Assembly (NCBI RefSeq): GCF_963924675.1
Contig: NC_089222.1
Span: 111,491,316 to 111,555,315 of the forward strand
Source of the DNA: Phocoena phocoena
Lineage: Eukaryota > Chordata > Mammalia > Artiodactyla > Phocoenidae
DNA length: 64,000 nt
Direction of reading: 5' to 3'
The translations under genes and the position numbers were made by a program. This document shows, one piece after another, positions 42,847-56,876 of this stretch (the stretch's first letter is position 1; every line of letters starts with the position of its first letter). Under the pieces are notes generated by a model. The model was not told the origin of the DNA. It ran no database searches and was given only the letters and a program-made list of their open reading frames with translations.

Positions 42847-45800
42847 ATGCAACCACACCCACTTGTGAAGAATACCCTCTCACAGATAAACCTACCTGAG
42901 TACAAATGGTCAACTGGTCCTGCTAAAATCTGAATAAAGTTTTAAAAGAAACACAGCAAAACCAAATTCTCCTATCTCCTTCTTATTAATGTTGTTGCTT
43001 GATTTTTCCCAGACCATATACATTAAGAAAAGGGAGAGTGTTTTAAAATTTTTTGTTTATTTTTTATGTTTAACTTTATTATAATCTATGGAAAAATATG
43101 TCTGTGATCTCCACGTGGGGTCCCTTTATTTTAGATTAGGTTAAAGTGTGGTAGTTTGACATGTAGAAACAGCTTAGTCCAAATTAGAAATGGTATACCC
43201 AGTGCAAAATGAAAGAAAACTTCTTTTTCAATGGCCAGGCAAATTTCAACAGCCAACTCCCTTCCAAAAACCCTACAGAAAAGTAGGATGAGGTAGCAGG
43301 TGCTGAAGGATAAAATAACCTAGGGATCCACACAGAAATAGGCAGAAGTTTTTGGACAACATTTAGTCCAAGATTAGATCTAAAATCCCTAAGATTCTCC
43401 CAGATTCCTTTCTGGAGAATACTATGTCTAAAATAAGAGTTAGTAACCTGGCTCTGGGAGTTTATCACAAACTCCAAGAGCTTAACAGACTGGTGAAAGG
43501 GAACTCGGGATACCATATCTTTATAAATTCTCTGGAACCTTGCACCAGAGTTCATGGCAAATTGGATCAAAGCCAAAGACCTTAAAGGATTGGCCTGAGT
43601 GTTGATAGCTGGCTCTAGGAGGAGGAATGGAGACAAGGACAGATATTTACATTTCAGCTATTTAGAATCCTCATCAGGGAGGATGAATATGTCTACTTGT
43701 ATGATTTAATGCTATCCAAAAGCATATTCTTATTTTTCAAAGAGAGAAACTGGGACTGATAGGAAGCTAAGAAAATTTCCCAACATTATGTAGAGAGAGT
43801 CAAGCTAACATCTGCACTCAGACTCCAAAATTCATTATCTTTCCACTATATCAAGAGGTTGTAATATTCCCTATTCACAAGGTTTTGTTTTTTTAAAAAA
43901 ACACTGTTCCCAAATTAGGATTCATCTTTCCATTTTCTAATTTAGCTTATTTTTTCAGTGACTATATAGGTCATAAAATAAGCCTCTGGATCTTACACTA
44001 TTAGTTGAACTTAGCCTTTGCTTAAGTTCCTCTTAGTCTCTCTGCCTAAAGTAGACAAAATATTCTCTAACAATAATACAACTTTTCCCTTAATTGATGC
44101 TTTCTCATAAAATCTCAACAATAGTATACATTTTATAAATTCTAATTCTTCTTGACCAAACCTTCAAATAAAAAAAACAAATCAATTTAGCAAAACTATT
44201 TACATTTTTAAATTAATGACAATACAAAAACACAGACCAACATAAAAAAAAAATGACAAATATAGAAGAGTTCTCAGATACTAGACTGGAAAATTGAAGA
44301 ATAAAGAGATTAAAATAGCAAGTGACTATTTAAAATATATTTTAAAAATTTCTTTAAACATTGCTAAACAAAGGAAAAAAAGATCTGAGGAGATATTTTA
44401 AATTTGGTCAGCTTCCTTCTGGCCATTTCCAAATAAACATACCAAAACTAGGAAGGGTACATTTTAGTCTGAGACAATCTGGGCTATTTAGAAAAAGGTC
44501 TTTCTGTTCATTTAGACTGTTAACCTCTACACACACACCCTTAGAAATACATACACAAAAGTTAAATATAAATTAACTTCTTAATATAAAAACAGCCAAA
44601 ATCTTCTGTGCATGTAATTTTATATATTTGTATGTCTCAGAGAATACTGTACCAGGTATAAGCAAACTTAGGTTCTAAACTGAACCTTACCCCTTTCTAA
44701 CAGGGTGGCTGGATAAGTTAGTAATAACTCTGTGCCTCAGTTTTCTTACCTGTAAAGTAAAGGAGTTGGGATGGATAATTTCTAAAGTCATTTCCAGCTA
44801 TATGACTATATATGATTCTCAGACAAGTGGGATGAGAAAATCTATGAGGCTGTATTGAATTGCATTTGTCCTTGGTCCTGAACAACTTCAGAATTTTAAG
44901 CTGATTCATTACAGCCAGAAAGGAACATTTCCATTTCAATTTTAAGATAATCATAGCCAGGTTTAACCCTTTCAGATTAAATGTTGATTTTCTTAGCCCT
45001 CTATATTTGTTAGCCCAGGACTTTCCTGTAATTAGACGTCAATCTTTTGATTAATTCTGTATCTGCTTCAGGAAAATGCCTACTTTTAGCCCCTAGATTA
45101 TTTCTAATGTGTGTGCTACCTGCCCTATGTATACTTGCTCTTGTGCTTTTGTGCCCTTTTCCTTGTACCTAAGTAGCACTTTACTTTAGCTGATAATTCT
45201 CTTTAAGAGCCCAATCCTGCCCTGTAAGATTTTTAACAATTCTGTCCCAAATAATGGGTAGGATGATACACTTCTACTTCTGTCTCTGTTAAACCAGAAA
45301 TATTTTATATCAAATATCACAAATCCTCTTGCTATTGCAATATTCTTGTATCTAAACATCTGTAATATTTCTTAAAATAAAGGGGATTAGAATTTTCATC
45401 TTAAAATATGTTCCAAAGTTTTAATTATTAGTTACTCAAAAATAGGTACATTCTACTTACATAACTTAAAGATCATATGATACTCCATAACTCAAAATTA
45501 TAAAATTATAGTAAATTAACTGATGTACACATAGGAGTCATTTTAGCAAACTTTAAATTCAGTAATGACGTAACTAAATGCAAAGGTCCAAATGGCTGAC
45601 TCAGGTAGTAATTTATTAATGTGTTTTTACCACTTAGACACACATATTGATATATTAATTGTTTTCATCAGTAAAAGGGACATACCAGTGAGAAATACGC
45701 CATTTTTTTTTCCTCTTTCTTGGTGTATCATCGAGAGGTTATCTGTAGCCTGAAGGGAAAAAAGGGTAGATGGAAAAGTATATTTTTATTGTATAAAAAC

Positions 45801-46279
45801 TTAAATAGGAAATAATTATCTTAACTAAAAGTCTCTGAGTTTCTGCATTTTTCATTCAAAACAATCTAAATAACCCTACCTTTAATTTATTTCATAATGT
45901 ATATGGCAGAGTCCCAAGCTGCTGGCACTAGACAAAGACTCAAGTAGAGAATAGATGATAAGAAACTGACTCTGTCAGGGAGTAGTTAAATAAACAATAC
46001 TATATAATACACATATAAACACTAATTATTGCCAGGACTGAAGAGTATGTGCCATTATATTTCTTCTTTCTAAACACACTTCTGAGGAAGTAGTTTTAGT
46101 TCTTTTTTTGAGTTCTTTTAGCCTTCAAGGCTATTCTTTGGGAGTACAAAGGTACAAAGAAAAATAAAGTTAAACTCATTAAGAAAGATTTCTTCAGAGT
46201 CTCCCAACTAAAGCCTTTGATGAAGCTCTTAAATATTATCAATAGATTGCTCAATTGTTAATTCTATAAAAATTATCCA
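42847..46279. other. Intergenic sequence, no firm gene
   Basis: Contains a 150-codon minus-strand open frame (43636-43184) that I do not recognise; see the findings. A MIR-like core lies at about 44695-44790 ('tgcctcagttttcttacctg'). The rest is A+T-rich without clear features. Confidence 0.45.
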
Positions 46280-46495
46280 GGGCTTCCCTGGTGGCACAGT
46301 GGTTGAAGGTCCGCCTGCCGATGCAGGGGATGCGGGTTTGTGCCCCGGTCCGGGAGGATCCCAAGTGCCGCGGAGCGGCTGGGCTCGTGAGCCATGGCCA
46401 CTGAGCCTGCGCGTCCGGAGCCTGTGCTCCGCGGCGGGAGAGCCCACAACAGGGAGAGGCCCGCGTACCGCAAAAAAAAAAAAACAAAAAAGCAA
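46280..46495 (+). mobile_element. Young CHR-type SINE
   Basis: Head GGGCTTCCCTGGTGGCACAG, B box near 46333-46344, young-type GC-rich body and an A-rich tail. A few substitutions (for example 'gcggcgggagagcccac') set it apart. A target-site duplication is not clear. Confidence 0.96.
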
Positions 46496-47841
46496 AATTT
46501 TACTGCTTTTCTACAGTCTAGTGAATAATTCTAATTATTTCTATTTGCTACATGAGAAAATGAAGGCAGATAATAAATTTCCGTAGATAGTTTTTTAAAG
46601 TGATATAAATAATCGAAATCACCTTTCACTCCCAGCATTCCCTAAGCAAATTATTGGTTGCAGAGTGTAATTTATGTTTACAATGATTAGCTAATAGTTT
46701 ACAATATATTATATTCATAATGTAAAGTTGTGAATTTTAGTATGTGTATATAGTTTATTGTACAATGAGCCCTTTTTCATAATTACTGTGTACAGTAAGT
46801 ATATTAATACCTATATTATGCCTTTCTTAAAATAATACTTTAAAATTCTAGAGTTTCATAAGTGTTTCATGTGAATTTTTAACTTATTAAAAAATATTTA
46901 CTGAGAATCTGGTATATGTCAGTCACCCTCAATATGCCAGTAATATAGCAATGAACAAGTCCTAATTTCAATGCTTATTGTTGGGAAATAATATCCATAC
47001 TGTGTTTGAAACAGTTATTGTTTTCTTTAATATGGTATATTGGAATGCACTGCAATGAAACAGTGACTTTTGTAATTTAATTATGGTAAAGCAATTTTTA
47101 AAATCCATTACTAATGCTAAACATTCTCATGACCAATTACCTTTATATCATCTTGTCAGTTAGTGGCATTGAAAATCCAGTTTCTTCATTACTAATAATG
47201 CTTTGATTTTATTGCTTTCATTTTATACATGGTGGCAATGGAAAATTCTACACAAGTCATTGAATTTTGTGGTTCCACGAGACGGTTCATCATTCTACTC
47301 TACTGTAGCTGGATAATAGCCTTTCTGTACATGATATGCTTGTTCTTTTAGTTCATCTTCTTTCTATTCTATTCTCTCTCTCCTCCCCTTGAGGCTGCTA
47401 TTATTCTTCTCCACCCTCCATCCCATAACAAACTTTCCCAGCAAACTTGACTCCAGGACCCCTTTGTGCCATCCTGAAAAAAAAAACACTGTGTGAAATA
47501 TGCTTTAATAGCATGTCTTTGCTGCTTATATAAAGGAACACTGTATGTAGAATAACACTTCATTTTTCTGTGATATATTGCCATATTGTAACATCATTGC
47601 CAAGGGACTTATTTTTTCAATATATTTAATAGTAAATTTCTCTATGAGCATATCAACTGGAAAAAAAGGCTATTATTCCTGATGAACTGGCAAATTCCCT
47701 ATTATTAAACACTGAGCATTGTATGATCAACTACATTTTTCCCTGACAGGAAACTTGGAGCCAGGAACCAAGCTTTATGCGACCACAGGTCTATATAATT
47801 TTGGTAGCCCTAAGAAAAGAGAATTCAAAATTATGAACACA
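46496..47841. other. Intergenic sequence, no gene seen
   Basis: A weak MIR-like patch lies at about 46900-46960. Nothing else is recognised. Confidence 0.5.
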
Positions 47842-48072
47842 AAATTAAGTGCAGGGGGCTTCCCTGGTGGCGCAGTGGTTGAGAGTCCGCCTGCCGATGC
47901 AGGGGACACGGGTTTGTGCCCCAGTCCGGGAAGATCCCACATGCCACGAAGCGGCTGGGCCCGTGAGCCATGGCCGCTGAGCCTGCGCGTCCGGAGCCTG
48001 TGCTCCGCAACGGGAGAGGCCACAAAAGTGAGAGGCCCGCGTACCGAAAAAAAAAAAAAAATTAAGTGCAGG
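47842..48072 (+). mobile_element. Young CHR-type SINE with about 14-bp target-site duplication
   Basis: AAATTAAGTGCAGGG on the left (about 47842-47856) and again on the right after the A tail (about 48058-48072) bracket a young SINE whose head starts at about 47857. The body is close to the consensus of the other young copies. Confidence 0.96.
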
Positions 48073-49609
48073 GCTATGGAAGGGGCTCGTGTAAGTTCAG
48101 AGCCTTGAAGCTTAACCTTTATTAGCTACATGGCAAATCCACTTCTGCTTGGAACTAAGATTTATGCCCAGCTGCTACTATTTTCCTCTATCATTGTTTC
48201 TTAATGCACTAGGCTACCTTGTTATCCTTACACAATTGGGATCTAATTGGTTGTTTATCTAAAATTTCAGAAAAATATGGAAATTATTAAAAATTACATA
48301 CATATAAACATATTCTTTAAACTGAAAGCACATAAATATTAATTTGTTAATGTTTTCATTGATACACAAGGCTTTTTATTTGGGTAAGGTATTAAATGGA
48401 GGTTAGTTAACAGAGGTTGTCTTCTGTTTAATTACCCCATCCTCACCTTTATAATTTGAATTTTATATTTTAATTTTGGACTAATGGTTTTATGTTTCAT
48501 GTACCTGTGCTTTTATTAGCAGATGCCTCAAAATTATTTCAAAATAGGTGGATTAAAGTTATACTTACAACTACTTGTACATACATTTTCTAATTTGTAG
48601 ATTATCCATGATAATGTTGTCATATATGGCTGATTACCTTGAACTTTCCTGAGTTGCTTCGTTTTGTTATTTTTGGCATATACTATATAAACAAAAGATA
48701 ATTCATCCAACTCAAAACATATGACAAAGTTTTTGTTGTATGTAATTTAGGACTATGTTGCTTCGACTTTCCAAAATCCTAACTGAGTATACATTGGGTA
48801 CCATTTCTTATACACACCGATTATTTAAGTATACTCAAAAATAATAAAGGTGGGTAGATGTGTGTGTGTGCGTGTGTGTGTTTTAATGAACAGGCAAAAG
48901 TAGAAATGAGTCATTGTTTCAACATAGCTTTTGTGTTGAAGTTAACATATGCTTTTAAATTTGCCTAGGGACAAATTGTAGAAATATTAGCTATTGCCAA
49001 TCTGTTTTGTCACACAAGAATGAACAGCAAATGGTCATTGGTATTTTCATCTGACCTTGTGGTGTGGAGTTTTAAGAACCTGCAATAGTGCACAGATGTG
49101 TACTATCCTTTAAAATCTGCATCTAATCTTCTGGGCTCAGTTTCAGAATCCAGTGCTATCATTTAAAACAAATATAGTTTGTTCTTTCATCTGTGCAGCA
49201 TAACAGAAGAATTTTAATCAAAGTCAGACACATATTCTGAAAGAAATCACTGTCTACCCTTCCATGAAAGAACTAAATTTCAGTACCTTACTTCAAATTT
49301 TACTTGTTCAATAAATTAATTTCACACATCTTATTTTGAGTCATCCAAGATGGAGTGATTTCATTCCTTAAAAAAAGATGGTTTGTTTCATAGAGTGTGC
49401 CTTGTTATGAGCTTTAGTAAATTCTGAAATCCATTAATACAGGAAATTTGTTTTTATACCATTTTGCAGACAAAAATAGCATGTTATTGCATGGATGAAA
49501 AAGGACAATTACAAACTTTTAAAATATTTTCTGAGGGAAAGTTCAGTTTAGGTTATTATGAAAATACTGCTTAAATCAATAGGCCTTATAAAACTGTAAG
49601 ATTAACAAA
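48073..49609. other. Intergenic sequence, no gene seen
   Basis: A short TG microsatellite lies at about 48858-48881. Otherwise A+T-rich sequence without recognised features. Confidence 0.5.
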
Positions 49610-49849
49610 TATAAGTTCTTTTATTTATTTATTTTTTTTTTTTGCGGTAAGCGGGCCTTTCACTGTTGTGGCCTCTCCTGTTGCGCAGCACAGGCTCCGG
49701 ACGCACAGGCTCAGCAGCCATGGCTCACGGACCCAGCCACTCCGCGGCACGTGGGATCTTCCCGGACCGGGGCACGAACCCATGTCCCCTGCATCGGCAG
49801 GCGGACTCTCAACCACTCCGCCACCAGGGAAGCCCTATGAGTTCTTTTA
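49610..49849 (-). mobile_element. Young CHR-type SINE with 14-bp target-site duplication (one mismatch)
   Basis: TATAAGTTCTTTTA at 49610-49623 and TATGAGTTCTTTTA at 49836-49849 flank an antisense young SINE (49624-49835). Confidence 0.95.
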
Positions 49850-50884
49850 GAAATAACAATCTAGGTCTTTATTCTCAGTGTAACATAATCATGCATCATT
49901 GTAAGATGCAGTTTCTGAAACCTGGTCATTGTTTACGTTTTGAATGTGTGACAGCACAATGTTGGAGAAGTACCTAAGATGGATACTGAAAATAATGGGG
50001 GATTAAAAGTGATACCATAATAGAATGGACTAAAATTACTGGTGCGGTTACACCTGGAAAAACTGAAAAAAAGAGGAAATAAGATTGAAACACATTAAAA
50101 CAGGGAAGTTTTGATAGGCTGAACTTTGATGTTTCCACTAACTTTAATGTTATAAGACATTTAGAAAAGGAAATTTAAGATACTTTTTTAAGCACTGATT
50201 TTCCTAGTGAGTTCTAAACATAGGCAATTTGTCACCCTTAGAAAGTAGTGTACAGTAAAAATACAAAATAATCCATGAAAGATTTAGATATGTGATGAAT
50301 GATGATATGCAATTGGCTTATTACAGGAAATAAAGAAGCTTGAGACAAGTACTTCTGATCAAAGCAAGGAGAGCAACCAAAGTTTGGTGCCCCTGTGCAA
50401 TAGAATACTGCATAGATGAGAAATTTGTCTCTAATTATTATGTTTCGTTTTTTCACTTTGAGAATATAATACATTTTTACAATGTAGTCTATCATGAAAA
50501 AGATTTTAAGTAATAATATTTCGAATGAACATAAGTAATAACTGATTTATGAGACAATTACTCTAGTTCTTCACTCTAAGCAGATATATATATACATATA
50601 CATGTTATAATCACATGTATATTTAAAATAAAGTTTAAGATATTGCAAAAATTCATAGTGAGTATTTGCTTCATGATGACTACTTAGGTATTCGGTATTG
50701 ACTTCAGAAATCACAGCTCCAATTTTAGGATCTAACTTCCCATGAAACAAATTTGACTGCCTGTTGCAACATGTATAAGTATGTCATTAAAGACTGTAAA
50801 AGTAACTTGCTAAAAATGCCAGCTTGCCTCTTCCAGTTTGCTCTTTGAATGGCCACAAATTTTTGTTTGTAATTCTTATTGCAT
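49850..50884. other. Intergenic sequence, no gene seen
   Basis: A short TATA run lies near 50582-50600. Nothing else is recognised. Confidence 0.5.
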
Positions 50885-51210
50885 GAATCCCTCAGGATAG
50901 GCTTGGTTATGCTGTGGTAACAAACAACCCTAAATGTCTCAGTGGCTAACATAACAAATGTTTATTGTTTTGCTCACTCTGTACATCTGGTGCAGATCAT
51001 TTGAGGGTATTGTTCTTCATTGTCTTTCAGAGACCAGACCGATGGATGTTGCAACCATTATCTGGAATGCTTCCAATCACTGTGACAGCAGGAAAGACAG
51101 TTCATGAAAGTCTCACTCTGTCAGTTAAATGTTTTGGCCCAGAAGTGACCCATGTTGCTTCTGTTCATGACTCCTTTGGCCAGAACTAGTCACATGGACT
51201 CACCTCAGGA
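50885..51210 (+). repeat. Ancient interspersed repeat, family not resolved
   Basis: The head 'ggtaacaaacaaccctaaat' followed by 'gtctcagtggctaacataac' matches the type at 20746 and 32137. It ends near 'agtcacatggactcacct'. Old and diverged. Confidence 0.5.
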
Positions 51211-53869
51211 AGCCAAGTAAAGAGGAAATCAGAAAAGAAAATCCTACCAGGCAGCCAAAGATCAGAAACAGTTGGTGAACTGCACTAATGATTTCCACAC
51301 TGTACATACAGCACCAACCTGTTTTAAAGGCAACTATTATTGATTGAATAACTCATTTGAAACACAACCATGACTAAAAAGTAATATTAAAAGGCCATTT
51401 TTGTTGGCCTAGAAGAGTGAAAGAAGCCTTCTTGAGAGCCAGCTTCTGCTGGGATTCCTTGCTATGATTTCAGTGTACTTCAAAAGCCTTCTACTAATTG
51501 TAAGCTTGGGTAAAACTGCTATTTTGTTGAGTGATGTCAGTTACAAAAACACTTCAGCAAGAGTGGTGAGCTCTTGGCAAGCTATCTGTCTCACTGGGAA
51601 ACCAATTTCTGGAGAAGGGAATAACCTTACATGCTGTTATCACTGTCTTAAACTGAGAATGATCTCAGCCTTCAAAGTTGTTTCATCAAGGCCCTGCTGA
51701 AAACTTAGCCATTTTAAGGACAGGTGTCCTGCAAAAATGCTTATTGACTGGCTGTCACTAGATAATGTATTACTAATAAACTGAGAAACAAACTTAAGTC
51801 TCAAATACAGGAAAAAATTTCCCAGTCCATCAAGGATATGAAAGAAAAGGATTTTAGGGCTGTTTCAAAAATACAGCAGTGTCTGAACCTTTGAACATTA
51901 TCTGTGTGGTGGGAACAACCAAAAACAAAGTTAGTTTCACACAATGCCTTATATTCAATTTCCCATTTCTCTAGGATGATGAACATTTTGAAAATGAAAC
52001 AGTGGTTGAGGATCAAATATTAAAGCTTTTAGTAAATGTTGGCTTCGAAATATCCTTATCTTTGACATGCTAATTTTACAAAATAGGTCACAGATCCCAG
52101 AAATATTTAATTAGATAATACTTTGCATAAATATTTCAAACTTTGCCATTTTAATGTATTGGGAAAATAGAATGAAAGGAGAATGTTTATAGATAGATTT
52201 TTTTTAGTGTTTTGTATTCTATTGTATTGCAATAATAAGATATATGAAGAAAAGATTGCTGTCTTTTGGAATATAACAACCTAATAATTAGTTTTATTAT
52301 TAAACATAAGTATTAACAGCTAATGTTTCTTAAATATTTACCATGTGCCATGTACAATTATTATGAAAACTTTATATGTATTCACTAATTGTATTCTCAC
52401 AACAATCCTCTGGTGTAGGTATTATTATTATTATCAGCAATTCATGAATGAAAAACATTAAGACAGTCTGAATCCCAAACTTTTGCATTCACATTTTTTT
52501 CACAATATGGGCTTTGGAGACAAAGAAACTTGAGTTCCAAATCTTACTCTACATTTAGTAAAAGTGGCAGCCACTTTCAACAAATTATGAAACCTCTGTA
52601 AACACCAATTTCTTCATTTGCAAAATTCACAGTCTTTTGATGGGAAAAAGTATGAGTAAGAATGGAAATTATCAATACTTAGCACACTTAGGTCCAAAAA
52701 ACATCAGGTAATATCATCATCATCACCATCATCATCATTATCAGATATAAAGGAAAGCATTGTGCATAATCTCAGTAATATAGTGGATACTTAATATATA
52801 TTAGTTACCTTTCTTGTATTTCTTCAAAAGTCATAATAGGCTGAAAAGACAAAAGACTACTCCACATGTGAAATGGAATCTAACCGGGATGGAATTCCAC
52901 AGGACTATGAGAATTGTGTCTGTGAATGACCTTGAAATGAAAACCCAGGGACTATTTTTAATCCTATTTCTAAATTTAACTGTGTCATAGTCTTATATTA
53001 GTCATCTCATTGTCAGGGAGTTTGATGTTCATTTAACATACACTGAGTACATTTTTCAGTGTATCAGCTTTCAAATCCTGGCTTAGAACGAGTTTCAATG
53101 ACTATTCACATTTCCCGCAGAGGCATGGTGGAATTTAATAAAAGATCTGTGGATTGAAGGGGGAGTAGGATATCAGGGTATGAAAGATTTGTGACAGCTC
53201 TGATATATTTCTTTCCTCTGTTCAAAAGGAAAAACCACAAAGCACTTTAAAATTACTGAGAAAATTACAACTGAATGTTAGTACTCTTTAAATCCAAGCA
53301 TCACCTCTGACTATTAAAATGAATGTAAAGCTAAAGTGTATTTGAGGTTCAGTGATTTAAGTAAAAGTTCTCTGGGACCAGAGGTATCTCCTATACTGTC
53401 TGATTAAGGATACCCATCTGCAAAACTAAATGATGCACCAACATTGCAGGCTCAAATCAGTTTAATTGATTTGTGGGTATCATTATCCTCTCTGTTATGC
53501 TTATGTTTTCAATTGTCAAAAGCATACTTTGCCAATTAAGAGCTATGTTACATATACAGCAGTCAGAGGATGGAGAGTCCTATCATTAGTCTATATCATA
53601 CAGTGCTGGCCAAGAATATTACTTTTCAAAAATGGAAAAAACACAGCTTGAGAAATAGTTGCAATGACACATTAATTCATGCAAATCCAGGAAATTAATG
53701 TGGAGGTGGTGCTATACTTAAAAACTAGTTTGGGTTCCAGGATGGCCAAGTAAAAGATCCAAAAGCTGACTGAAGGTAAGCTTAGCCCTATTATGTTAAC
53801 CTAGTAAATTGAAAGAGATAAGAAATTTTTCTGAAGTAGGTAAGAATCTTGACTAATAATTGCCATTAA
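51211..53869. other. Intergenic sequence with a partial MIR and an ATC microsatellite
   Basis: 52318-52450 has a MIR-like order ('taccatgtgccatgtac', 'tctcacaacaatcctctgg'). 52714-52742 is a short (ATC)n run. No gene is recognised. Confidence 0.5.
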
Positions 53870-54246
53870 AATGAATTTTTCAGGGATTTCCCTGGTGGCA
53901 CAGTGGTTAAGAATCCTCCTGCCAACGCAGGGGACATGGGCTCTATCCCTGGTCCAGGAAGATCCCACATGCGGCAGAGCAACTAAGCCTATGTGCCACA
54001 ACTACTGAGCCTGCACTCTGGAGCCCATGAGCCACAACTACTGAGCTCACATGCTGCAAATACTGAAGCCCACGCGCCTAGAGCCCGCGCTCTGCGACAA
54101 GAGAAGCTACCACGATGAGAAGCCTGCGCACCGCAATGAAGAGCAGCCCCTGCTCACCGCAACTAGAGAAAGCCCGTGCGCAGAAACAAAGACCCAGCAC
54201 AGCCAAAAATAAATAAATAAATTTATTTTTTTTAATGATTTTTTCA
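53870..54246 (+). mobile_element. Older, long CHR-type SINE
   Basis: Left flank AATGAATTTTTCAG (53870-53883) and right flank AATGATTTTTTCA (54234-54246) form a slightly diverged target duplication. The body is the long form with 'gccacaactactgagc' units and an (AAAT)n tail. Confidence 0.93.
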
Positions 54247-54546
54247 AAAAAGCTGAATGTGTGTATCACCTTGCTTATTTCTAATAAAAATTAGCCACAC
54301 ATTAAATCATTTTTTGTTTAACATTCCTACTAAGTTTGTGCTAGAATAAAAATATCAAACTACAAAATTTAATGACAATATTTAACATCTTTGTTGATGC
54401 CAACAGATTTGAAATTTAAAATTTCCATTTGTCCAAGGAATTTAAAAACTTTTTTGTTATTATTTCATTGATGGAGATGAGAAAAAGAGAATATATATAT
54501 ATACACCAAGTTGTTATGGATAAAAATCACTTTGATTTAAAAAAAC
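54247..54546. other. Spacer between two SINEs
   Basis: A short TA run lies near 54491-54503. Nothing else is recognised. Confidence 0.5.
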
Positions 54547-54777
54547 AAAAAGATAAATTGGGGCTTCCCTGGTGGTGCAGTGGTTGAGAGTCCGCCTGCC
54601 GATGCAGGGGACACGGGTTCGTGCCCCAGTCCGGGAAGATCCCACATGCCGCATAGCGGCTGGGCCCGTGAGCCATGGCCACTGAGACAGCGCGTCCGGA
54701 GCCTGTGCTCCGCAACGGGAGAGGCCACAACAGTGAGAGGCCTGCGTACCGCAAAAAAAAAAAAAAAAAGATAAACT
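54547..54777 (+). mobile_element. Young CHR-type SINE with 13-bp target-site duplication (one mismatch)
   Basis: AAAAAGATAAATT (54547-54559) and AAAAAGATAAACT (54765-54777) bracket a young SINE (54560-54764) with a pure A tail. Confidence 0.95.
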
Positions 54778-56404
54778 AACACCCTTGTATGGGTTGGCTA
54801 GTACTAATTACAAAGAAAATTGCTAAACTTTGCTTCACTGGCTAAAATACATCAATTGAGGCAACAAATAAAATTTAAGTCTCCACGTTCAGGAAAGGCT
54901 ACTTAGGAATAAAGAAGTCAATGAGAATAAATTCTCTCTCCTCTCATTTCTCATTAAAACATTCTGGGAGATGCATCTGTGAGGAGCAGCTCACTCTGAC
55001 AACCAGAAAAGTTAGGGTTAAAACTATATACAAAAACTGAATATTGCTATCCCAGTCATGAAGTGGTATCCCTGCAGGGTGATCCCTCTTTTCTTCTGGA
55101 AAAGAGTTAGAAAAAGGCAAATAAACTGCAGGCAAGCAGCAGATCCAAGGTCCAAGAATCATGATCAGCAAAGCAATCACCAGCCAAATCCACCATGAGG
55201 CAGAGGAAAACACTTTGAGAGTATCATGCTTTGGAACCAATTATGGAACATTAGAGATAATGGACAGTGTACACCATCACTTTCTTCTTGATGTCCTGCA
55301 GCCCTAACATAGAGCCTCTTTTGAAAGCTTATGCTCAATGCTTAATCTGATGTGTTTGGGAAGAAGAACAAGCTGTTTTCTACCTCTCTCAATTCCTCTG
55401 ACTTACTCTGGAGCTTTCTGAAACATGCAAGAACAAATATTTTAAAAATCTTGCTATTTTTTCAGGAAAAAAATAAAATACAAATAACTGAGTCCACTGG
55501 GGTAAGCCTTTGTCAGTCACAGCCATACCTTACTAAAAGTGACTTTTGATTGATAGTGACTTGTAAAATAATGTGTTACCTCGTAAGGAACATTTGTGGG
55601 AAGGCAATATAGAGATTTCTTTGTGATTAGTTCTTATTTGTGTGTGTGTGTGCTCTAAGGGATTAGTTTTTTCTTTTTAAAAATTTTTAACATAAAGCTC
55701 TTCTTTCTTCCTCTGCAATTCTTGAGTACCACTGAGCATATTTTGATTATTTTTGGTGCCATTGTTTGATAGTCTTCTTTCTTTAGGTACAATTCTCTGA
55801 CATACACTGCTTGACAGAAAAAAGCATCTACAAGAATTTCCTGAGAAGACATTCATATGCAGCATGTGTTAGATTTTTCATTTTCATTTGGCATTTTCCA
55901 ACTCAACTAATTATGTTATCAGTCAATGTACACATTAAAAAAGAAAGTTCTAAGTAAGAAAAAAGCACAAAAAACCTTGAAGTCCTGCTGCCTAACTTGA
56001 GAGATATTCCTGACATCTTTAAATAGAAGAAAATTATATTGGTGCTTTTACATATCTGCATATTGTGTGCTTCTCTGACTGTCTCTCTCCACCTCCACCC
56101 TCTTTCTTTCTATATCTATTTCTCTAAAGACTTCTTTCTCAAGAATACAGGGTCTTTACTGATCCATTCAATGGTAATGGTTGCTACAGAGTTTATTGGC
56201 CTTTTCTGGGTTGTTGCTAGCTGTGGAGGTTTTGACACATTATATCTCTCCATCAAATATATCTATTACTTACATTTCTCATTCTCTTTCTTAGGCTATA
56301 AGGTATGCAGAAATTCTGCCAAACGTAAAAATGAATGGCCAGTTGTGACATGAATTGAGAATGTGGCAATGAACATATAGTGCCAGTACATATTTACAAG
56401 CAAA
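54778..56404. other. Intergenic sequence, no gene seen
   Basis: A minus-strand 98-codon frame (55240-54944) includes hydrophobic stretches but has no recognisable family or exon signals. Otherwise A+T-rich. Confidence 0.45.
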
Positions 56405-56406
56405 TA

Positions 56407-56876
56407 CAGTGCTCCCCTTCCCGTATCCACCAGGGGGTTGGTTCCAGGACCACTACTTCCTCACCCTTGATAGCAAAATACACGGATTCTCAAGTCCCTT
56501 ATATAAAATGGTGTACTACAGTTGGCCCCCTATATTGTGGGTTCTGCATCTGCAGACTTAACCAACTGCAGATCAAAAATCGAAAATCGGAGCTTCCCTG
56601 GTGGCACAGTGGTTGAGAGTCCACCTGCCGATGCAGGGGACACGGGTTCGTGCCCCGGTCCGGGAAGATCCCACATGCCACGGAGCGGCTGGGCCCGTGA
56701 GCCATGGCCGCTGAGCCTGCGCGTCCGGAGCCTGTGCTCCGCAATGGGAGAGGCCACAACAGTGAGAGGCCCGTGTACCGCAAAAAAAAAAAAAAAAAAA
56801 AAATCGAAAATCGAAAATCAATGGGAGGTTGGTTGAGTCTGTGGATGCGGAACAAGCAAATACAGAAGGCCGATTG
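56407..56876. mobile_element. Tigger-like DNA transposon remnant, interrupted by a SINE
   Basis: The left end CAGTGCTCCCCTTCCCGTAT leads into 'ggttggttccaggacc' and 'caagtcccttatataaaatg'. A second, inner end-like block ('cagttggccccctatattg') follows, and the right end is 'cagaaggccgattg'. TA dinucleotides flank it at 56405-56406 and 56877-56878. It has no transposase frame and is a deletion derivative. The young SINE at 56590-56798 accounts for about 220 bp of its length. Confidence 0.8.
56575..56813 (+). mobile_element. Young CHR-type SINE with perfect 15-bp target-site duplication
   Basis: AAAAATCGAAAATCG at 56575-56589 and 56799-56813 flanks a young SINE (56590-56798) ending in an A tail of about 20. 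The target itself was an internally repeated 'aaaatcg' stretch, inside the Tigger-like element. Confidence 0.97.

Noticed and set aside
54944..55240. Minus-strand 98-codon frame with two hydrophobic stretches
   Set aside because: Looks membrane-like in composition, but I recognise no family, splice sites or homolog. Hydrophobic runs are common in translated A+T-rich DNA.
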